Positions 35,631-45,127 of a stretch of 64,000 bases of DNA are shown here, piece after piece. The DNA lies in contig NZ_CP034660.1 in NCBI RefSeq assembly GCF_003971255.1, positions 186,001 to 250,000 of the forward strand, given 5' to 3'. Position numbers and translations under genes: made by a program. Each line of letters opens with the position of its first letter. The stretch's first letter is position 1. Origin of the DNA: Colwellia sp. Arc7-635. GTDB lineage: Bacteria > Pseudomonadota > Gammaproteobacteria > Enterobacterales > Alteromonadaceae. The notes under the pieces are model-generated. The model was not told the DNA's origin. It saw only the letters and a program-made list of their open reading frames with translations, and ran no database searches.

Positions 35631-35771
35631 CGGTAAATGATAAGTTGTTATCTCGCTATTACTACTATGTTTCAAGTCAATCTAACCTAGATATAAACTA
35701 ACTTAAGTCTGACCATAAATCTGTACCAGTCATAATTAAGTTAGCTATTTCAAATGTTTTACGCAAAATGA

Positions 35772-36821
35772 TTAAAGTGGATACCACAAGTTGTTTTCTT
35801 TTAGAATAAACCAAGGTTTTGAATACCAATAATAACGTCCAGGTTCGCTCAGGCTAGGTGCGGTGCAATTACAACGTACGCGACCTGTCGGTAAAGGTGC
35901 GCTGTAATCAATAGTGAATATTTCATCACCTTGCCACTGTATTTTTTGACGGCCTAAGCCTGAAATATAACAATGCAACTGCTCAGGATCGAAGTCATCA
36001 ACGTCGACATTAAAGCTAACTGAAGTCGACTCACCTTGTTGAAAAACAGTTTCTTGATTTTTACCTTCTAAGCTAATGCTAAAAGGCAGTGCATTGAGCT
36101 TATCGCGTAGGCTTGATAATTGATCGTAAGGTTGCGACACCGGAAAACGAGGAATAGTTGTTATATCAGTATTCAAGCCAACCGCACCAGATTGCTGAGT
36201 AAAGGCAACAAAATTATTTTCCTGCACCCATTGCTGAATTGCCGGGCTATATTCACCATAAGGATAAGCAAAGTAACGCCAACTTTGGCCAGTGTTATCG
36301 GCAATCATTTCTTCAGCGCTTAATAATGTTTCAGTATTTTTTGCTAACCAAGCTTGCTGAGTCATTCCTTCAGGTATGCGAGTTAATGAGTCGTGTGTCA
36401 TGCCGTGATTAGCAATAATGACTCCGTCATCCGCCATTGTTTTCAACTGCTGCCAAGACAAGTAATGGTTAGACTTTCGATTGACAATGCTCGGGTTGAT
36501 AAAAATGGTAAAAGGGAAGTTATGTTTATCTAGAATAGGTTTACCGTTGGTTAGAATATCGAGGTAAGCATCATCAAAGGTGATCACCACAGACTTATTT
36601 GGCAGTGTTTTTTGTTGTTTAATTGATTCCATCAAAGTAGACAAGGCGATAACAGTAAAATTATTGTCTTCAAGATATTGCATGTGCAATGAAAACTGCT
36701 CAGGAGAGATGCTCGTGCTAGCGGGAGTGGTCACGCTAACATGGTGATATTGTAAAATGACAGTGGCAAAACTAGTCATATGAAGACAATAGCACAGTGC
36801 TGCCAACAGACGGTATTTCAT
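35772..36821 (-). CDS. exported polysaccharide deacetylase family protein
   Basis: A 349-residue protein with a signal peptide (about 1-19). A NodB-type carbohydrate esterase 4 domain spans about 70-215. The first motif is VVITFDDAY (catalytic and metal Asp), the second is NHGMTHDSL with the His pair (H-x3-H), and RYFAYPYGEYS follows. The C-terminal 130 residues look like an added beta-rich domain with paired Cys. Metal ligands are intact, so removal of acetyl groups from an exported polysaccharide or peptidoglycan is likely. It stands alone, divergent from the MATE gene. Confidence 0.82.
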   Translation of the reverse strand: MKYRLLAALCYCLHMTSFATVILQYHHVSVTTPASTSISPEQFSLHMQYLEDNNFTVIALSTLMESIKQQKTLPNKSVVITFDDAYLDILTNGKPILDKHNFPFTIFINPSIVNRKSNHYLSWQQLKTMADDGVIIANHGMTHDSLTRIPEGMTQQAWLAKNTETLLSAEEMIADNTGQSWRYFAYPYGEYSPAIQQWVQENNFVAFTQQSGAVGLNTDITTIPRFPVSQPYDQLSSLRDKLNALPFSISLEGKNQETVFQQGESTSVSFNVDVDDFDPEQLHCYISGLGRQKIQWQGDEIFTIDYSAPLPTGRVRCNCTAPSLSEPGRYYWYSKPWFILKENNLWYPL

Positions 36822-36921
36822 GATAATCTTCCTAAGATATTGATAGGGTTATAAGCCACGCTTAAAATAGCTTTTTTTCCACTATTTATACACCCCATTT
36901 GCCAACAAAGGTCAGCTTTTT

Positions 36922-38253
36922 TTGAAATTCAATGATATAGAACGGCATAAGCAGCTATTTATTCTTGCTTTACCGATGATTTTGTCAAATATCACCGCAC
37001 CATTATTGGGTTTAGTTGATACCGCTGTTATTGGTCATCTTGAATATTCTTATTATTTAGGCGGTAGCACGGTTGGGGCAATGATCATTGTTTTCATTAC
37101 CTGGTTATGTGGCTTTTTACGGATGTCGACTACTGGCTTGTCTGCTCAGGCGTTTGGCCAAAAAAATAATGAATTAAACTGTTTGATATTACTGCGCGGA
37201 ATTATTGTTGCGTTCGCGATAGGTATAATGGTTATTTTATTTCAGCATTACTATTTAGAGCTAGCGCTATCATTAGCTGGAGGTTCTGAAAAGGTACAAT
37301 TCTACGCTCGAGAATATAGTGCTATTCGTATTTGGGGCTTACCCGCTGCTTTGGCTAATTTAGTTGTTTTAGGTTGGTTATTAGGTAACCACAAAGCCAA
37401 AATTGTGATGTGGTTAATCATAGCGACCAATCTGATTAATTTACTCCTAGATCTACTGTTTGTTATTGGTTTTTCTTGGCAGGTTAAAGGCGTAGCATTA
37501 GCCACGCTGATTGCTGAATATAGTGGGTTAATCATTGGTTTATCACTGATATATGCCAATTTTAAAGATAGATTTATTGAAGTGTTCTCTTCAACAAAAA
37601 ATATGTTTGATGCCATTGTCGAACGCGTGGCTTTAATTAGTTACTTTAAACTTAATCGAGATATTTTAATTCGCACTCTATGTTTAGAGATTTGCTTTGT
37701 TTTTATGACCTTTCAGGGGGCTAGATTAGGTGATGATGTGGTTGCCGCTAATGCTATTTTGATGAACTTTTTGTTATTAATATCATTTGGTTTAGATGGC
37801 ATAGCAAACGCTGCGGAGGTGATGGTAGGTAAAGCGAAAGGTGAGAGTAACCATAAAAGCATGACCGTGAGTGTTAATATAGCGCTTTTTTGGACCGCTT
37901 TATTTGCGGTGGTGTACAGCTTGTTATTTTACCTAGCAGGTAATTATTTCATTTTAACTATCTCGAATATACCGGCTGTGGTCGAGTATGCTCAACAGTA
38001 CCTTTTTTGGATTATCGCTTTACCATTGCTTGCTTGTTGGTGTTATTTATATGATGGCGTATACGTAGGTTTAATGCAGGCACACATCATGAGAAACAGT
38101 ATGTTAATAGCTACGTTTGGCTGTTTTTTTCCCGTATGGTGGTTATTAAAAGATTATGGTAATCATGGTTTATGGGCTGCATTTTCAATATTTATGCTAG
38201 CACGGGGTGTTACATTAGCCTGGCATTACCAACGCAATAAGCAGAACTTTTAG
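36922..38253 (+). CDS. MATE family efflux transporter (DinF-like)
   Basis: A 443-residue protein with twelve membrane helices. It opens FILALPMILSNITAPLLGLVDTAVIGHL, the MATE signature of the DinF branch (shown here as the motif around LLGLVDTAVIGH). The TTG at 36922 is the only early start that keeps the first helix; AAAGG lies about ten bases before it. No SOS box was seen upstream, unlike E. coli dinF, which follows lexA. Transport of drugs or organic cations driven by Na+ or H+ is the family role; the substrate is not known. Confidence 0.85.
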   Translation: MKFNDIERHKQLFILALPMILSNITAPLLGLVDTAVIGHLEYSYYLGGSTVGAMIIVFITWLCGFLRMSTTGLSAQAFGQKNNELNCLILLRGIIVAFAIGIMVILFQHYYLELALSLAGGSEKVQFYAREYSAIRIWGLPAALANLVVLGWLLGNHKAKIVMWLIIATNLINLLLDLLFVIGFSWQVKGVALATLIAEYSGLIIGLSLIYANFKDRFIEVFSSTKNMFDAIVERVALISYFKLNRDILIRTLCLEICFVFMTFQGARLGDDVVAANAILMNFLLLISFGLDGIANAAEVMVGKAKGESNHKSMTVSVNIALFWTALFAVVYSLLFYLAGNYFILTISNIPAVVEYAQQYLFWIIALPLLACWCYLYDGVYVGLMQAHIMRNSMLIATFGCFFPVWWLLKDYGNHGLWAAFSIFMLARGVTLAWHYQRNKQNF

Positions 38254-38279
38254 TGTGAAATTGGCTTTTTTATCTCAAG

Positions 38280-38516
38280 TTAGTTTTTAGTACGATTGAA
38301 CATATGATAAAGACGATTAGCAAATAAACCGATATAACCATAAGCGGCAAGTAAGGCCCCAAATGCTAAAATAACAACACCTAGTATTTGCCAAAGGTGG
38401 CTTTGATAAAGCCCTAGAAAGATAAAACAAGCACCTAAAGCAAAAAGACCAAGTCCACTGAGAAAACGCTGCATGCTACGTTGTGGATCTTGGCCTAGTT
38501 TTTCTAGTAACGACAT
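38280..38516 (-). CDS. small hypothetical membrane protein
   Basis: A 78-residue protein with two membrane helices (about 19-38 and 43-63) and basic ends. No family was recognised. It lies 31 bases after nfuA on the same strand and may be cotranscribed with it. Confidence 0.6.
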   Translation of the reverse strand: MSLLEKLGQDPQRSMQRFLSGLGLFALGACFIFLGLYQSHLWQILGVVILAFGALLAAYGYIGLFANRLYHMFNRTKN

Positions 38517-38547
38517 TAAAACTGTCTACTAATGACTAGCATGAATG

Positions 38548-39129
38548 CTAGTAATATGAATGCTCACCACGTTCGTGTTCAGTCATATCTTTAACACCTT
38601 TAATTTCATCACCCATCATATCGATTAGTTGCTTTTCAATGCCATCTTTAACCGTAACATCGATTTGGGCACAACCGTTACAGCCGCCACCAAATTGTAA
38701 TACAGCATAACCGTCTTCTGTGATTTCCATTAATGTACATTCGCCGCCATGACCAGCAAGCTGCGGGTTAACTTCAGCTTTTAAGAAGTAGTCAACACGT
38801 TCAAATAAAGGTGCGTCGTCACCCACTTTACGCAACTTAGCGTTAGGCGCTTTTAGGGTTAACTGAGAGCCCATTTGATCTGTCGTAAAGTCAATTTCAG
38901 CTTCTTCTAAAAATAACTTACTATCAGCGTCGATGTAAGCTGAAAAGTGCTCAAACTTTAGTTCAATGTCGTCAGCTTCGATAGCGTCAGCTGGACAGTA
39001 CGATACACCACATTCTGCGCTTGCTGTGCCTGGGTTTACAACAAACACTCGGATACTCGTACCTTCGGCTTGGCCAGAAAGTAATTTTGTAAAGTGCTCT
39101 TGTGCAGTTTCTGAAATATTTACCATCAT
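38548..39129 (-). CDS. nfuA: Fe/S biogenesis protein NfuA
   Basis: A 193-residue protein of usual NfuA length. The N-terminal A-type-like domain (about 1-95) contains [18 protein letters not shown]; its Cys are partly kept. The C-terminal Nfu domain (about 110-193) has the cluster-binding CNGC in [18 protein letters not shown] and ends RGEHSYY exactly as in E. coli. It carries 4Fe-4S clusters to client enzymes, especially under oxidative stress or iron limitation. The second of the two adjacent ATG codons may be the true start. In E. coli it follows bioH-gntX; here an M14 gene intervenes. Confidence 0.95.
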   Translation of the reverse strand: MMVNISETAQEHFTKLLSGQAEGTSIRVFVVNPGTASAECGVSYCPADAIEADDIELKFEHFSAYIDADSKLFLEEAEIDFTTDQMGSQLTLKAPNAKLRKVGDDAPLFERVDYFLKAEVNPQLAGHGGECTLMEITEDGYAVLQFGGGCNGCAQIDVTVKDGIEKQLIDMMGDEIKGVKDMTEHERGEHSYY

Positions 39130-39361
39130 ACTATTTTACTCTTCACTACTGGGATTGAACTTTTCAATACCCGACTATTTTACTCAAGTATGATCATTTT
39201 ACTCTGCTCTGTCATTTGGCGCTAGTCTTAGATGGTATAAATTAGATAGCGTGATTATGAAAAAAGATTCGCAGAGCAAAAAAATTTCAATTGTGACGAG
39301 ATAACTAGTTCATTTGCCATTATTTTGTTATTTTATCCGCAATCGAATAAGGAAAATTTAT

Positions 39362-41914
39362 ATGTTGTTATCGTTGAGTCGGATTTTAGTCATTTTTTTG
39401 TTAAGCGCTTCTTTTAATACTTTCAGTGCAAATGTTAGTACTTACCTGCCAGATGGAGCAGTTTATAATGAGAAAGTGCCAACGCCAGAATCTACTTTAG
39501 GCTTTGGTGTTGGTGAACGTCATCCTCGTCACGACCAAGTATTAAGCTATTTACAACAAGTAGCTATGGTCTCACCTCGAGTGAACATCGCCGAAATGGG
39601 CCGTACTACAGAGTTCCGCTCGCAAGTTTTACTGACTATTTCTAGTCCGGAAAATCTAGCCAATCTTGATGATATTTTAGCACGACGTACTGATATGACG
39701 ATGTCAGCTGAAGATCCCGTTGTTGTTTGGTTAGGTTACAGTGTTCATGGCGATGAAATCAGTGGTACTAATGCTGCGATGGTAGTGGCTTATCATTTAG
39801 CGGCTTCACAAGATAAAAACGTTGCTAATATGCTAAACGACACAATCATCGTTATTGAACCAAGCATTAACCCCGATGGTATGGACAGATTTGTCAATTG
39901 GGTAAACACACATCGTGGTATGACAGAAAACCCTGATCCAAACCATATTGAGCATCATCAGGATTGGCGTACCGGTCGTACTAATCATTTTGGCTTTGAT
40001 TTAAATCGAGATTGGTTGTTATTGTCACAAAAAGAAAGTCAAAATCGTTTACCTTATTTTCATAAATATCAACCGAATGTATTAGGTGACTTTCATGAAA
40101 TGGGCGCTAATAGTAGCTACTTTTTTCAACCTGGTATTCCAACGAGAACACATCCTTTAACACCAGCAAAAAACACCGAATTGACAAAATTACTAGCCAC
40201 TTATCATGCCAAAGCCCTTGATACTAAAGATCGCTTATATTACAGCGAAGAAAGTTTTGATGATTTTTATTATGGCAAAGGCTCAACATACCCTGATATT
40301 AACGGTGGTGTTGGTGTGTTGTTTGAGCAAGCCAGTAGCCGAGGCTTACAACAAAACACGATTAATGGTTTGTTAACCTTTGAATATGGCATACAAAATC
40401 ATGTATTAACGTCGTTATCTACTATAGAAGGTGCTTGGAAGCACCAAGCACAATTTAAGGCTTATCGTCAGAGCTTTTATCAACAGGCGAAACAGCAGGC
40501 TCAAGATGAAAGCTTTAATGGCTATATTTTTACTGAAACTGAAGATAACTATCGTTTACAAAGTTTTTTGAGCAAATTACAACAGCATCAAATTAACGTT
40601 TATCCATTAACGCAAGATTATAAAATTCATCAGCGCAGTTATATTGCCGACAAAAGTTTTTATATTCCATTAGCTCAGCCGCAATATCGAGTGATTAAAG
40701 CGCTTTTTAATCAACAAAAAAACTTTCAAGATAATACTTTTTATGATGTTTCAGGTTGGACATTACCTTTGGCAATGAATATAAAGTTTGCTCAAGTTGG
40801 ACGAACTTGGGGCTTAAAAGTTGCAGAATCACCTTGGCAACCTAATACAGTAAAAGTCCCTGAGGTGAGTGCCACAGCATATGCTTATGTTTTTGAATGG
40901 CATAATTTTTTAGCGCCTAAATTATTAAATAAAATAACAAGTGCGAATATCAAAGCCAAAGTTGCAACGAAAACCTTTTCCGCAACGGTTAACGGAACAA
41001 CGAGAGCTTTTGACAAAGGCACTATTATTGTCCCTGCGGGTATTCAGCAGCTAGAAAACTGGCGCAGTATTCTGGCCGATTTTGCCGAAGATAGCCAAAT
41101 GCCGCTCCTTGCCTTAGACACCGGTTTAACAACCAAAGGTATTGATCTTGGCAGCCGATCTTTTAGTCCCGTAAGCGCGCCGAAAGTATTGATGGTTGGA
41201 GGTAAAGGGGTATCGCAGTATGAAGCAGGAGAAATACTTTACTACCTTGATAATTTATTAGAAATACCGGTAACAGTGGTTGAAATGGATCGTTTATCTG
41301 CTATTAACTTTGCTGATTATAGTCATATTATTATGGTTGATGGTAAATACAACAGCCTCAATAGTAGAGTCTTAAGTAAAGTTCAATCATGGTTAGTTAA
41401 TGGCGGTGTACTCTTTGGTCAAAAGCGTGCAGCACGTTGGTTATCTGACAATGAAATTTTAGAAATGGATTTTGTCAGTAAGAATCATATTGACCAATTA
41501 TTTGATACTGAATCGTTGAACTACGGTGATAAAGAAGTGTTAGCGGGAAGAAAACGTATTGCAGGTGCTATTTTTCAATCCCAATTAGATACTAATCATC
41601 CATTAGCTTATGGTTATCAATTTAGTGAGTTGCCTGTATTTCGAAATAGTACCGTCATTATGGAACAAACAAACGTGCCATTTATTAGCGTCGCTAAATA
41701 TAGTGAAGCACCTTTACTCAGTGGCTACGCCGATAAAAATTTGGTTAATCGTTTAGGGAATAATCCCACGCTAGTTGCACACAATGTTGGTAAGGGTAGA
41801 GTAATTGCGAGTACCGATGACTTAGCTTTTCGCGGTTACTTTTTAGGTAGTATGAAAATCATTGCTAACAGTCTCTTTTTCTCTAAGGCTTTTAGCACCA
41901 GCATGGCAGAATAA
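39362..41914 (+). CDS. exported M14 family zinc carboxypeptidase
   Basis: From ATG 39362 the protein has 850 residues; AAGGA lies nine bases upstream and a signal peptide follows directly (cleavage near FSA, about 24). The M14 domain spans about 45-350. Its zinc ligands are in SVHGDEISG (H and E) and LGDFHEMG (H), and the substrate-binding Asn-Arg is in DLNRDW. A C-terminal half of about 450 residues contains a glutamine-amidotransferase-like region (VLMVGGKGVSQYEAGEILYYL). The protein is presumably secreted or periplasmic and trims peptides. It is inserted between comF and nfuA. Confidence 0.85.
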   Translation: MLLSLSRILVIFLLSASFNTFSANVSTYLPDGAVYNEKVPTPESTLGFGVGERHPRHDQVLSYLQQVAMVSPRVNIAEMGRTTEFRSQVLLTISSPENLANLDDILARRTDMTMSAEDPVVVWLGYSVHGDEISGTNAAMVVAYHLAASQDKNVANMLNDTIIVIEPSINPDGMDRFVNWVNTHRGMTENPDPNHIEHHQDWRTGRTNHFGFDLNRDWLLLSQKESQNRLPYFHKYQPNVLGDFHEMGANSSYFFQPGIPTRTHPLTPAKNTELTKLLATYHAKALDTKDRLYYSEESFDDFYYGKGSTYPDINGGVGVLFEQASSRGLQQNTINGLLTFEYGIQNHVLTSLSTIEGAWKHQAQFKAYRQSFYQQAKQQAQDESFNGYIFTETEDNYRLQSFLSKLQQHQINVYPLTQDYKIHQRSYIADKSFYIPLAQPQYRVIKALFNQQKNFQDNTFYDVSGWTLPLAMNIKFAQVGRTWGLKVAESPWQPNTVKVPEVSATAYAYVFEWHNFLAPKLLNKITSANIKAKVATKTFSATVNGTTRAFDKGTIIVPAGIQQLENWRSILADFAEDSQMPLLALDTGLTTKGIDLGSRSFSPVSAPKVLMVGGKGVSQYEAGEILYYLDNLLEIPVTVVEMDRLSAINFADYSHIIMVDGKYNSLNSRVLSKVQSWLVNGGVLFGQKRAARWLSDNEILEMDFVSKNHIDQLFDTESLNYGDKEVLAGRKRIAGAIFQSQLDTNHPLAYGYQFSELPVFRNSTVIMEQTNVPFISVAKYSEAPLLSGYADKNLVNRLGNNPTLVAHNVGKGRVIASTDDLAFRGYFLGSMKIIANSLFFSKAFSTSMAE

Positions 41915-41927
41915 TGCTGATATGCAT

Positions 41928-42698
41928 TTAGCTTGGTAGTGCTAAACAAATACCGAGGAGTGTAATATTTTGCACTCCTCTTTTTTTGAGTAACCGACAA
42001 ATTTCATTGGCTGTTGTGCCAGTGGTAACCACATCATCAATCAAGATGACATGAGTGGGTAATCTTTCATTTTTATTGATTCTAAAAGCATTCTTTAAAT
42101 TTTTCCTGCGTGCAGCCCCTGATTTACCTACCTGATTCTCAGTAAATTTTTCACGGACAATGGTATCCGTTTGATAAGCATAATGAAAAGTTTGCGCAAA
42201 TTTTCTAGCGATAAGGTGTGCCTGATTAAAGCCTCGCTCTTGCCATTTTTTCAAATGCAAAGGTACCGCTAAAACTACCAAGTCTTCTGGCTCAATATCT
42301 GGCTTTTCTATTTGCAAGTACTGACGCCAATGCTCAGCCATTAAATAGGCGAGTAACTCGGCTAATTCTGTTTTATGTTGATACTTTAACTGCCCAATCC
42401 AAGTGCTAAATGGCCAGACATAAGGCGCTATAGCTAACAGATGCTCAAAGTGTTTGGTTTGAATTAATTTATTAATCGCTGGCCATGACAATAAATCATA
42501 ACCGACAACATTATGATCAAAATAAGCTAAATCAGCTTGGCAATACTGACAAAGTAAAGGGTGGTGTTGGCAAGGGCAGCCACATAAAGTACAACAGCTA
42601 AGTAATAGCTTTAACTTTCTAATATGTTGGTTGAGTATATGCTTTAAATTTAACATCATGTCGTGATTGTGCTTGCTGCTAAATTCCATTTTCAGCAT
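41928..42698 (-). CDS. comF: ComF family protein (GntX-like)
   Basis: A 256-residue phosphoribosyltransferase-like protein. An N-terminal zinc-finger-like Cys group (CTLCGCPC and LCQYC, about 36-56) is followed by the family motifs PLHLKKWQERGFNQAHLIAR and the PRPP loop VILIDDVVTTGTT (about 217-229). ComF proteins act in DNA uptake or use of external DNA. The extra N-terminal residues before the ATG pair at residues 14-15 may not be translated. It is divergent from bioH, the arrangement seen in enteric bacteria. Confidence 0.85.
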   Translation of the reverse strand: MLKMEFSSKHNHDMMLNLKHILNQHIRKLKLLLSCCTLCGCPCQHHPLLCQYCQADLAYFDHNVVGYDLLSWPAINKLIQTKHFEHLLAIAPYVWPFSTWIGQLKYQHKTELAELLAYLMAEHWRQYLQIEKPDIEPEDLVVLAVPLHLKKWQERGFNQAHLIARKFAQTFHYAYQTDTIVREKFTENQVGKSGAARRKNLKNAFRINKNERLPTHVILIDDVVTTGTTANEICRLLKKRGVQNITLLGICLALPS

Positions 42699-42743
42699 CC
42701 ATTGGTTAAACTATGCGCCCAGTAAATATTGAGCACACTTAGT

Positions 42744-43538
42744 ATGAAAGAAAGCATGGCAGAAAGTTTAAAAATTGCGAGTCAAGGTCAAGGCATACCA
42801 TTAGTGCTCATTCATGGCTGGGGCTTGAATGCAGCGGTATTTCAACCTTGTATCGAGCAGTTGCAAGATCACTTTGAAGTGATCTCGGTTGACTTACCTG
42901 GCTTTGCGACGAATAAAGCTTATCAACTTAGCGAATATTCGTTAATAGAGTTAGCTGATATTATTGAAAAAGCAGTGGCTAAACCGGCCGTTTATTTAGG
43001 TTGGTCTTTAGGGGGACTAGTCGCTAGTCAGATTGCTATTCAACACCCAGAAAGTGTCTTGGGTTTGGTGACTATGGCAAGTTCACCTCAATTTGTAGAG
43101 CGCAATAATTGGCCGGGTATTAAAGCAAGTGTATTAGCTATGTTTCATCAACAACTAGCTAAAGATACAACAAAAACTATCAGTAACTTTTTGAAGATTC
43201 AAGCGATGGGTAGCCCACATGTTCGACAAGATATTAAGCAAATTCGTGACTTAGTTATGCAGCACGAGCAACCGACTCAGCAGGTTTTAGATGATTCACT
43301 TCGTTTACTCGAAACATCGAACTTATCGGGGCAATTAAAGACTATCAATCACCCATTTTTAAGGCTTTATGGCAAACTCGATGGTTTAGTGCCAAAGCAA
43401 GTTATTCCAATGATTGACGCCCTTGCACCCAAGAGTCAATGCTATATTTTTCAACAAGCTTCGCATGCGCCGTTTATATCTCATCAGAGCGAGTTTTTAA
43501 TAGTCTTGAAAAACTGGTTAAATGAATATCTGAATTAG
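42744..43538 (+). CDS. bioH: pimeloyl-ACP methyl ester esterase BioH
   Basis: An alpha/beta hydrolase of about 264 residues. It has the oxyanion segment LVLIHGWGLNAAVF, nucleophile elbow GWSLGG, acid in YGKLDGLVP and catalytic His in ASHAPFIS. HGWGLN and the close length match BioH rather than generic hydrolases. It releases pimeloyl-ACP from its methyl ester in biotin synthesis. I choose ATG 42744; ATG 42756 and TTG 42729 are alternatives and none has a strong ribosome binding site. No other bio gene is in the window. Confidence 0.88.
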   Translation: MKESMAESLKIASQGQGIPLVLIHGWGLNAAVFQPCIEQLQDHFEVISVDLPGFATNKAYQLSEYSLIELADIIEKAVAKPAVYLGWSLGGLVASQIAIQHPESVLGLVTMASSPQFVERNNWPGIKASVLAMFHQQLAKDTTKTISNFLKIQAMGSPHVRQDIKQIRDLVMQHEQPTQQVLDDSLRLLETSNLSGQLKTINHPFLRLYGKLDGLVPKQVIPMIDALAPKSQCYIFQQASHAPFISHQSEFLIVLKNWLNEYLN

Positions 43539-43715
43539 TCAGTATTAGTTTACTTTTTGATGTTTTTGGTTAATAATTAAGCAAGTGATTTAATGTTCTA
43601 GATCTATGGTTATATTTCATTTTGACATTTGACTGTTTTATTTAAACATCAGTATTGATTCGATATTGATTCGGTATCGCTTAGAACGTTATTAAAAATT
43701 TCTCTAGGAGGACTC

Positions 43716-44012
43716 ATGGAAATTCAATCAGCCTTTAATGCCGGTGTACAAGGCTTTCAAAAAGCAACAGAAGATGCAGAACGAGCTGCTGCCAGCATAG
43801 CATCTAATATTGCCATTGCCCCTGATGATTTCGGTATTGGGCAAGAAAATAATGTTAAGGCAACAGAGCAAAATCAAAACAATGGAGATCTTGCTGATCT
43901 CAATCAATCTATTGTTGCTCTTCGCGTTGCAGAATTTCAAGCTAAAGGCTCTGCTGAGGTTGTTGATGCAGCGGATGAGAATTTAGGAACTTTACTGGAC
44001 GTACGCGTTTAA
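43716..44012 (+). CDS. small protein resembling flagellar rod/hook protein ends
   Basis: A 98-residue protein. The N-terminus (AFNAGVQGFQKATEDAERAA and on to SIASNIA) looks like the first helix of rod and hook proteins. The C-terminus (IVALRVAEFQAKGSAEVVDA, then ENLGTLLDV) looks like their last helix. The middle is short, acidic and Asn/Gln-rich. It has an excellent AGGAGG ribosome binding site and lies six bases before a metalloprotease-like gene, so the two are one unit. No other flagellar gene is in the window. The resemblance is by eye and the function unknown. Confidence 0.6.
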   Translation: MEIQSAFNAGVQGFQKATEDAERAAASIASNIAIAPDDFGIGQENNVKATEQNQNNGDLADLNQSIVALRVAEFQAKGSAEVVDAADENLGTLLDVRV

Positions 44013-44017
44013 TAATC

Positions 44018-45001
44018 ATGAACATCAATTCGCAAGGCTACAACTTACCCATACCAACTGCAGCCAATCTGCAGACGGATAGCTTGCGTCGTGATAATCA
44101 GCAACGAGAAGTTATCGCTAAGCCTGAACCTTCTAGCCAATCAGGCGCTGAAAAAGGTGTCGCTTCTGATAAAGAGCGTGGACGTACTCCTGCACAAAAT
44201 AATGAGCAAGTCGATTTTTCCAGCCTGCGTAAGCAAGCAGAGCGTGCTAATGATGTTATAGGTGGTGGTTCAGAGCGCTCAGGACAAGGTTCTTCGCAAG
44301 ATTCGTCACAAGACTCTTCACAAGGTAACAGCGAACAGAGCAGTAATAGCACTGGGCAAGGAAGTGAAGCTAAAGAGTCAGCAGAAAGTACAGAACAATC
44401 TAAAGAAGCTTTATTCGCAGAACAGCAAGAAGTAAAAAGTTTAAAAAGACGAGATCAAGAAGTTCGTTCACACGAGCTAGCACATGCTGCTGTTGGTGGC
44501 GCTTATACAGGTTCACCAAGTTATTCATTCGCACAAGGTCCTGACGGTAAAAAATATGCTGTTAGCGGCGAAGTATCCGTTGATCTAGCGCCTATCGATG
44601 GTAACCCTAGTGCAACTATTGCTAAGATGCAAAAAGTACAATCTGCGGCTTTAGCGCCAGCTAATCCGTCGATTCAAGATACACGAGTTGCAGCGTCTGC
44701 AGCGAAGTTGATTGCGCAGGCTCAATCAGAACTATCAGCAATCACATTAGAAGATCCGAACGCAAAACAAGACTTTGTCGGCTTAATTAAGCCTAATGAT
44801 ATTTTTGCTGAAGAAGAGAGTAGTGAAGCCAGTAATGAGTTTGATCAATTTGTTCAGCAAACCTTGTCTGCACAAGAGCAAATAGCGCCGAGCAGAACGC
44901 TAGAAGTGGATGAAAGAGCCAGCCGTATCGAGCAGTTTTACTCTACGATTAATCAAGCCTATGAAAAACCATCTAGCTATCAATTTGATTTAACTGCTTA
45001 A
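44018..45001 (+). CDS. putative metalloprotease, SprA-related (CJM1_0395-like) family
   Basis: A 327-residue protein. The first 130 residues are low-complexity and Ser/Gln/Glu-rich with repeated GQGSSQDSSQDSSQ. The conserved core (about 145-245) starts RDQEVRSHELAHAAVGG, holding an HExxH zinc motif (HELAH), then GSPSYSFAQGPDGKKYAVSG and DTRVAASAAKLIAQAQ. This is the family annotated as putative metalloprotease. No signal peptide is seen. It ends just before a perfect palindromic terminator. Proteolysis has not been shown for the family as far as I know. Confidence 0.75.
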   Translation: MNINSQGYNLPIPTAANLQTDSLRRDNQQREVIAKPEPSSQSGAEKGVASDKERGRTPAQNNEQVDFSSLRKQAERANDVIGGGSERSGQGSSQDSSQDSSQGNSEQSSNSTGQGSEAKESAESTEQSKEALFAEQQEVKSLKRRDQEVRSHELAHAAVGGAYTGSPSYSFAQGPDGKKYAVSGEVSVDLAPIDGNPSATIAKMQKVQSAALAPANPSIQDTRVAASAAKLIAQAQSELSAITLEDPNAKQDFVGLIKPNDIFAEEESSEASNEFDQFVQQTLSAQEQIAPSRTLEVDERASRIEQFYSTINQAYEKPSSYQFDLTA

Positions 45002-45043
45002 GCAACAATTACTGCAATGATTTTCTTCAATTAATTTCATTCG

Positions 45044-45089
45044 CCACTTAACAAAAAAGCCTGCAATTGCAGGCTTTTTTGTTAAGTGG
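45044..45089. terminator. perfect 23-bp palindromic bidirectional terminator
   Basis: CCACTTAAC, A6, GCCTGCAA and their exact complements TTGCAGGC, T6, GTTAAGTGG form a 46-base perfect palindrome centred on 45066/45067. It separates the convergent metalloprotease-like gene and pyrE and would stop both. Confidence 0.9.
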
Positions 45090-45127
45090 TATCTATTATT
45101 TTATTTCAAGTGTTGCTTGAAATTTTG

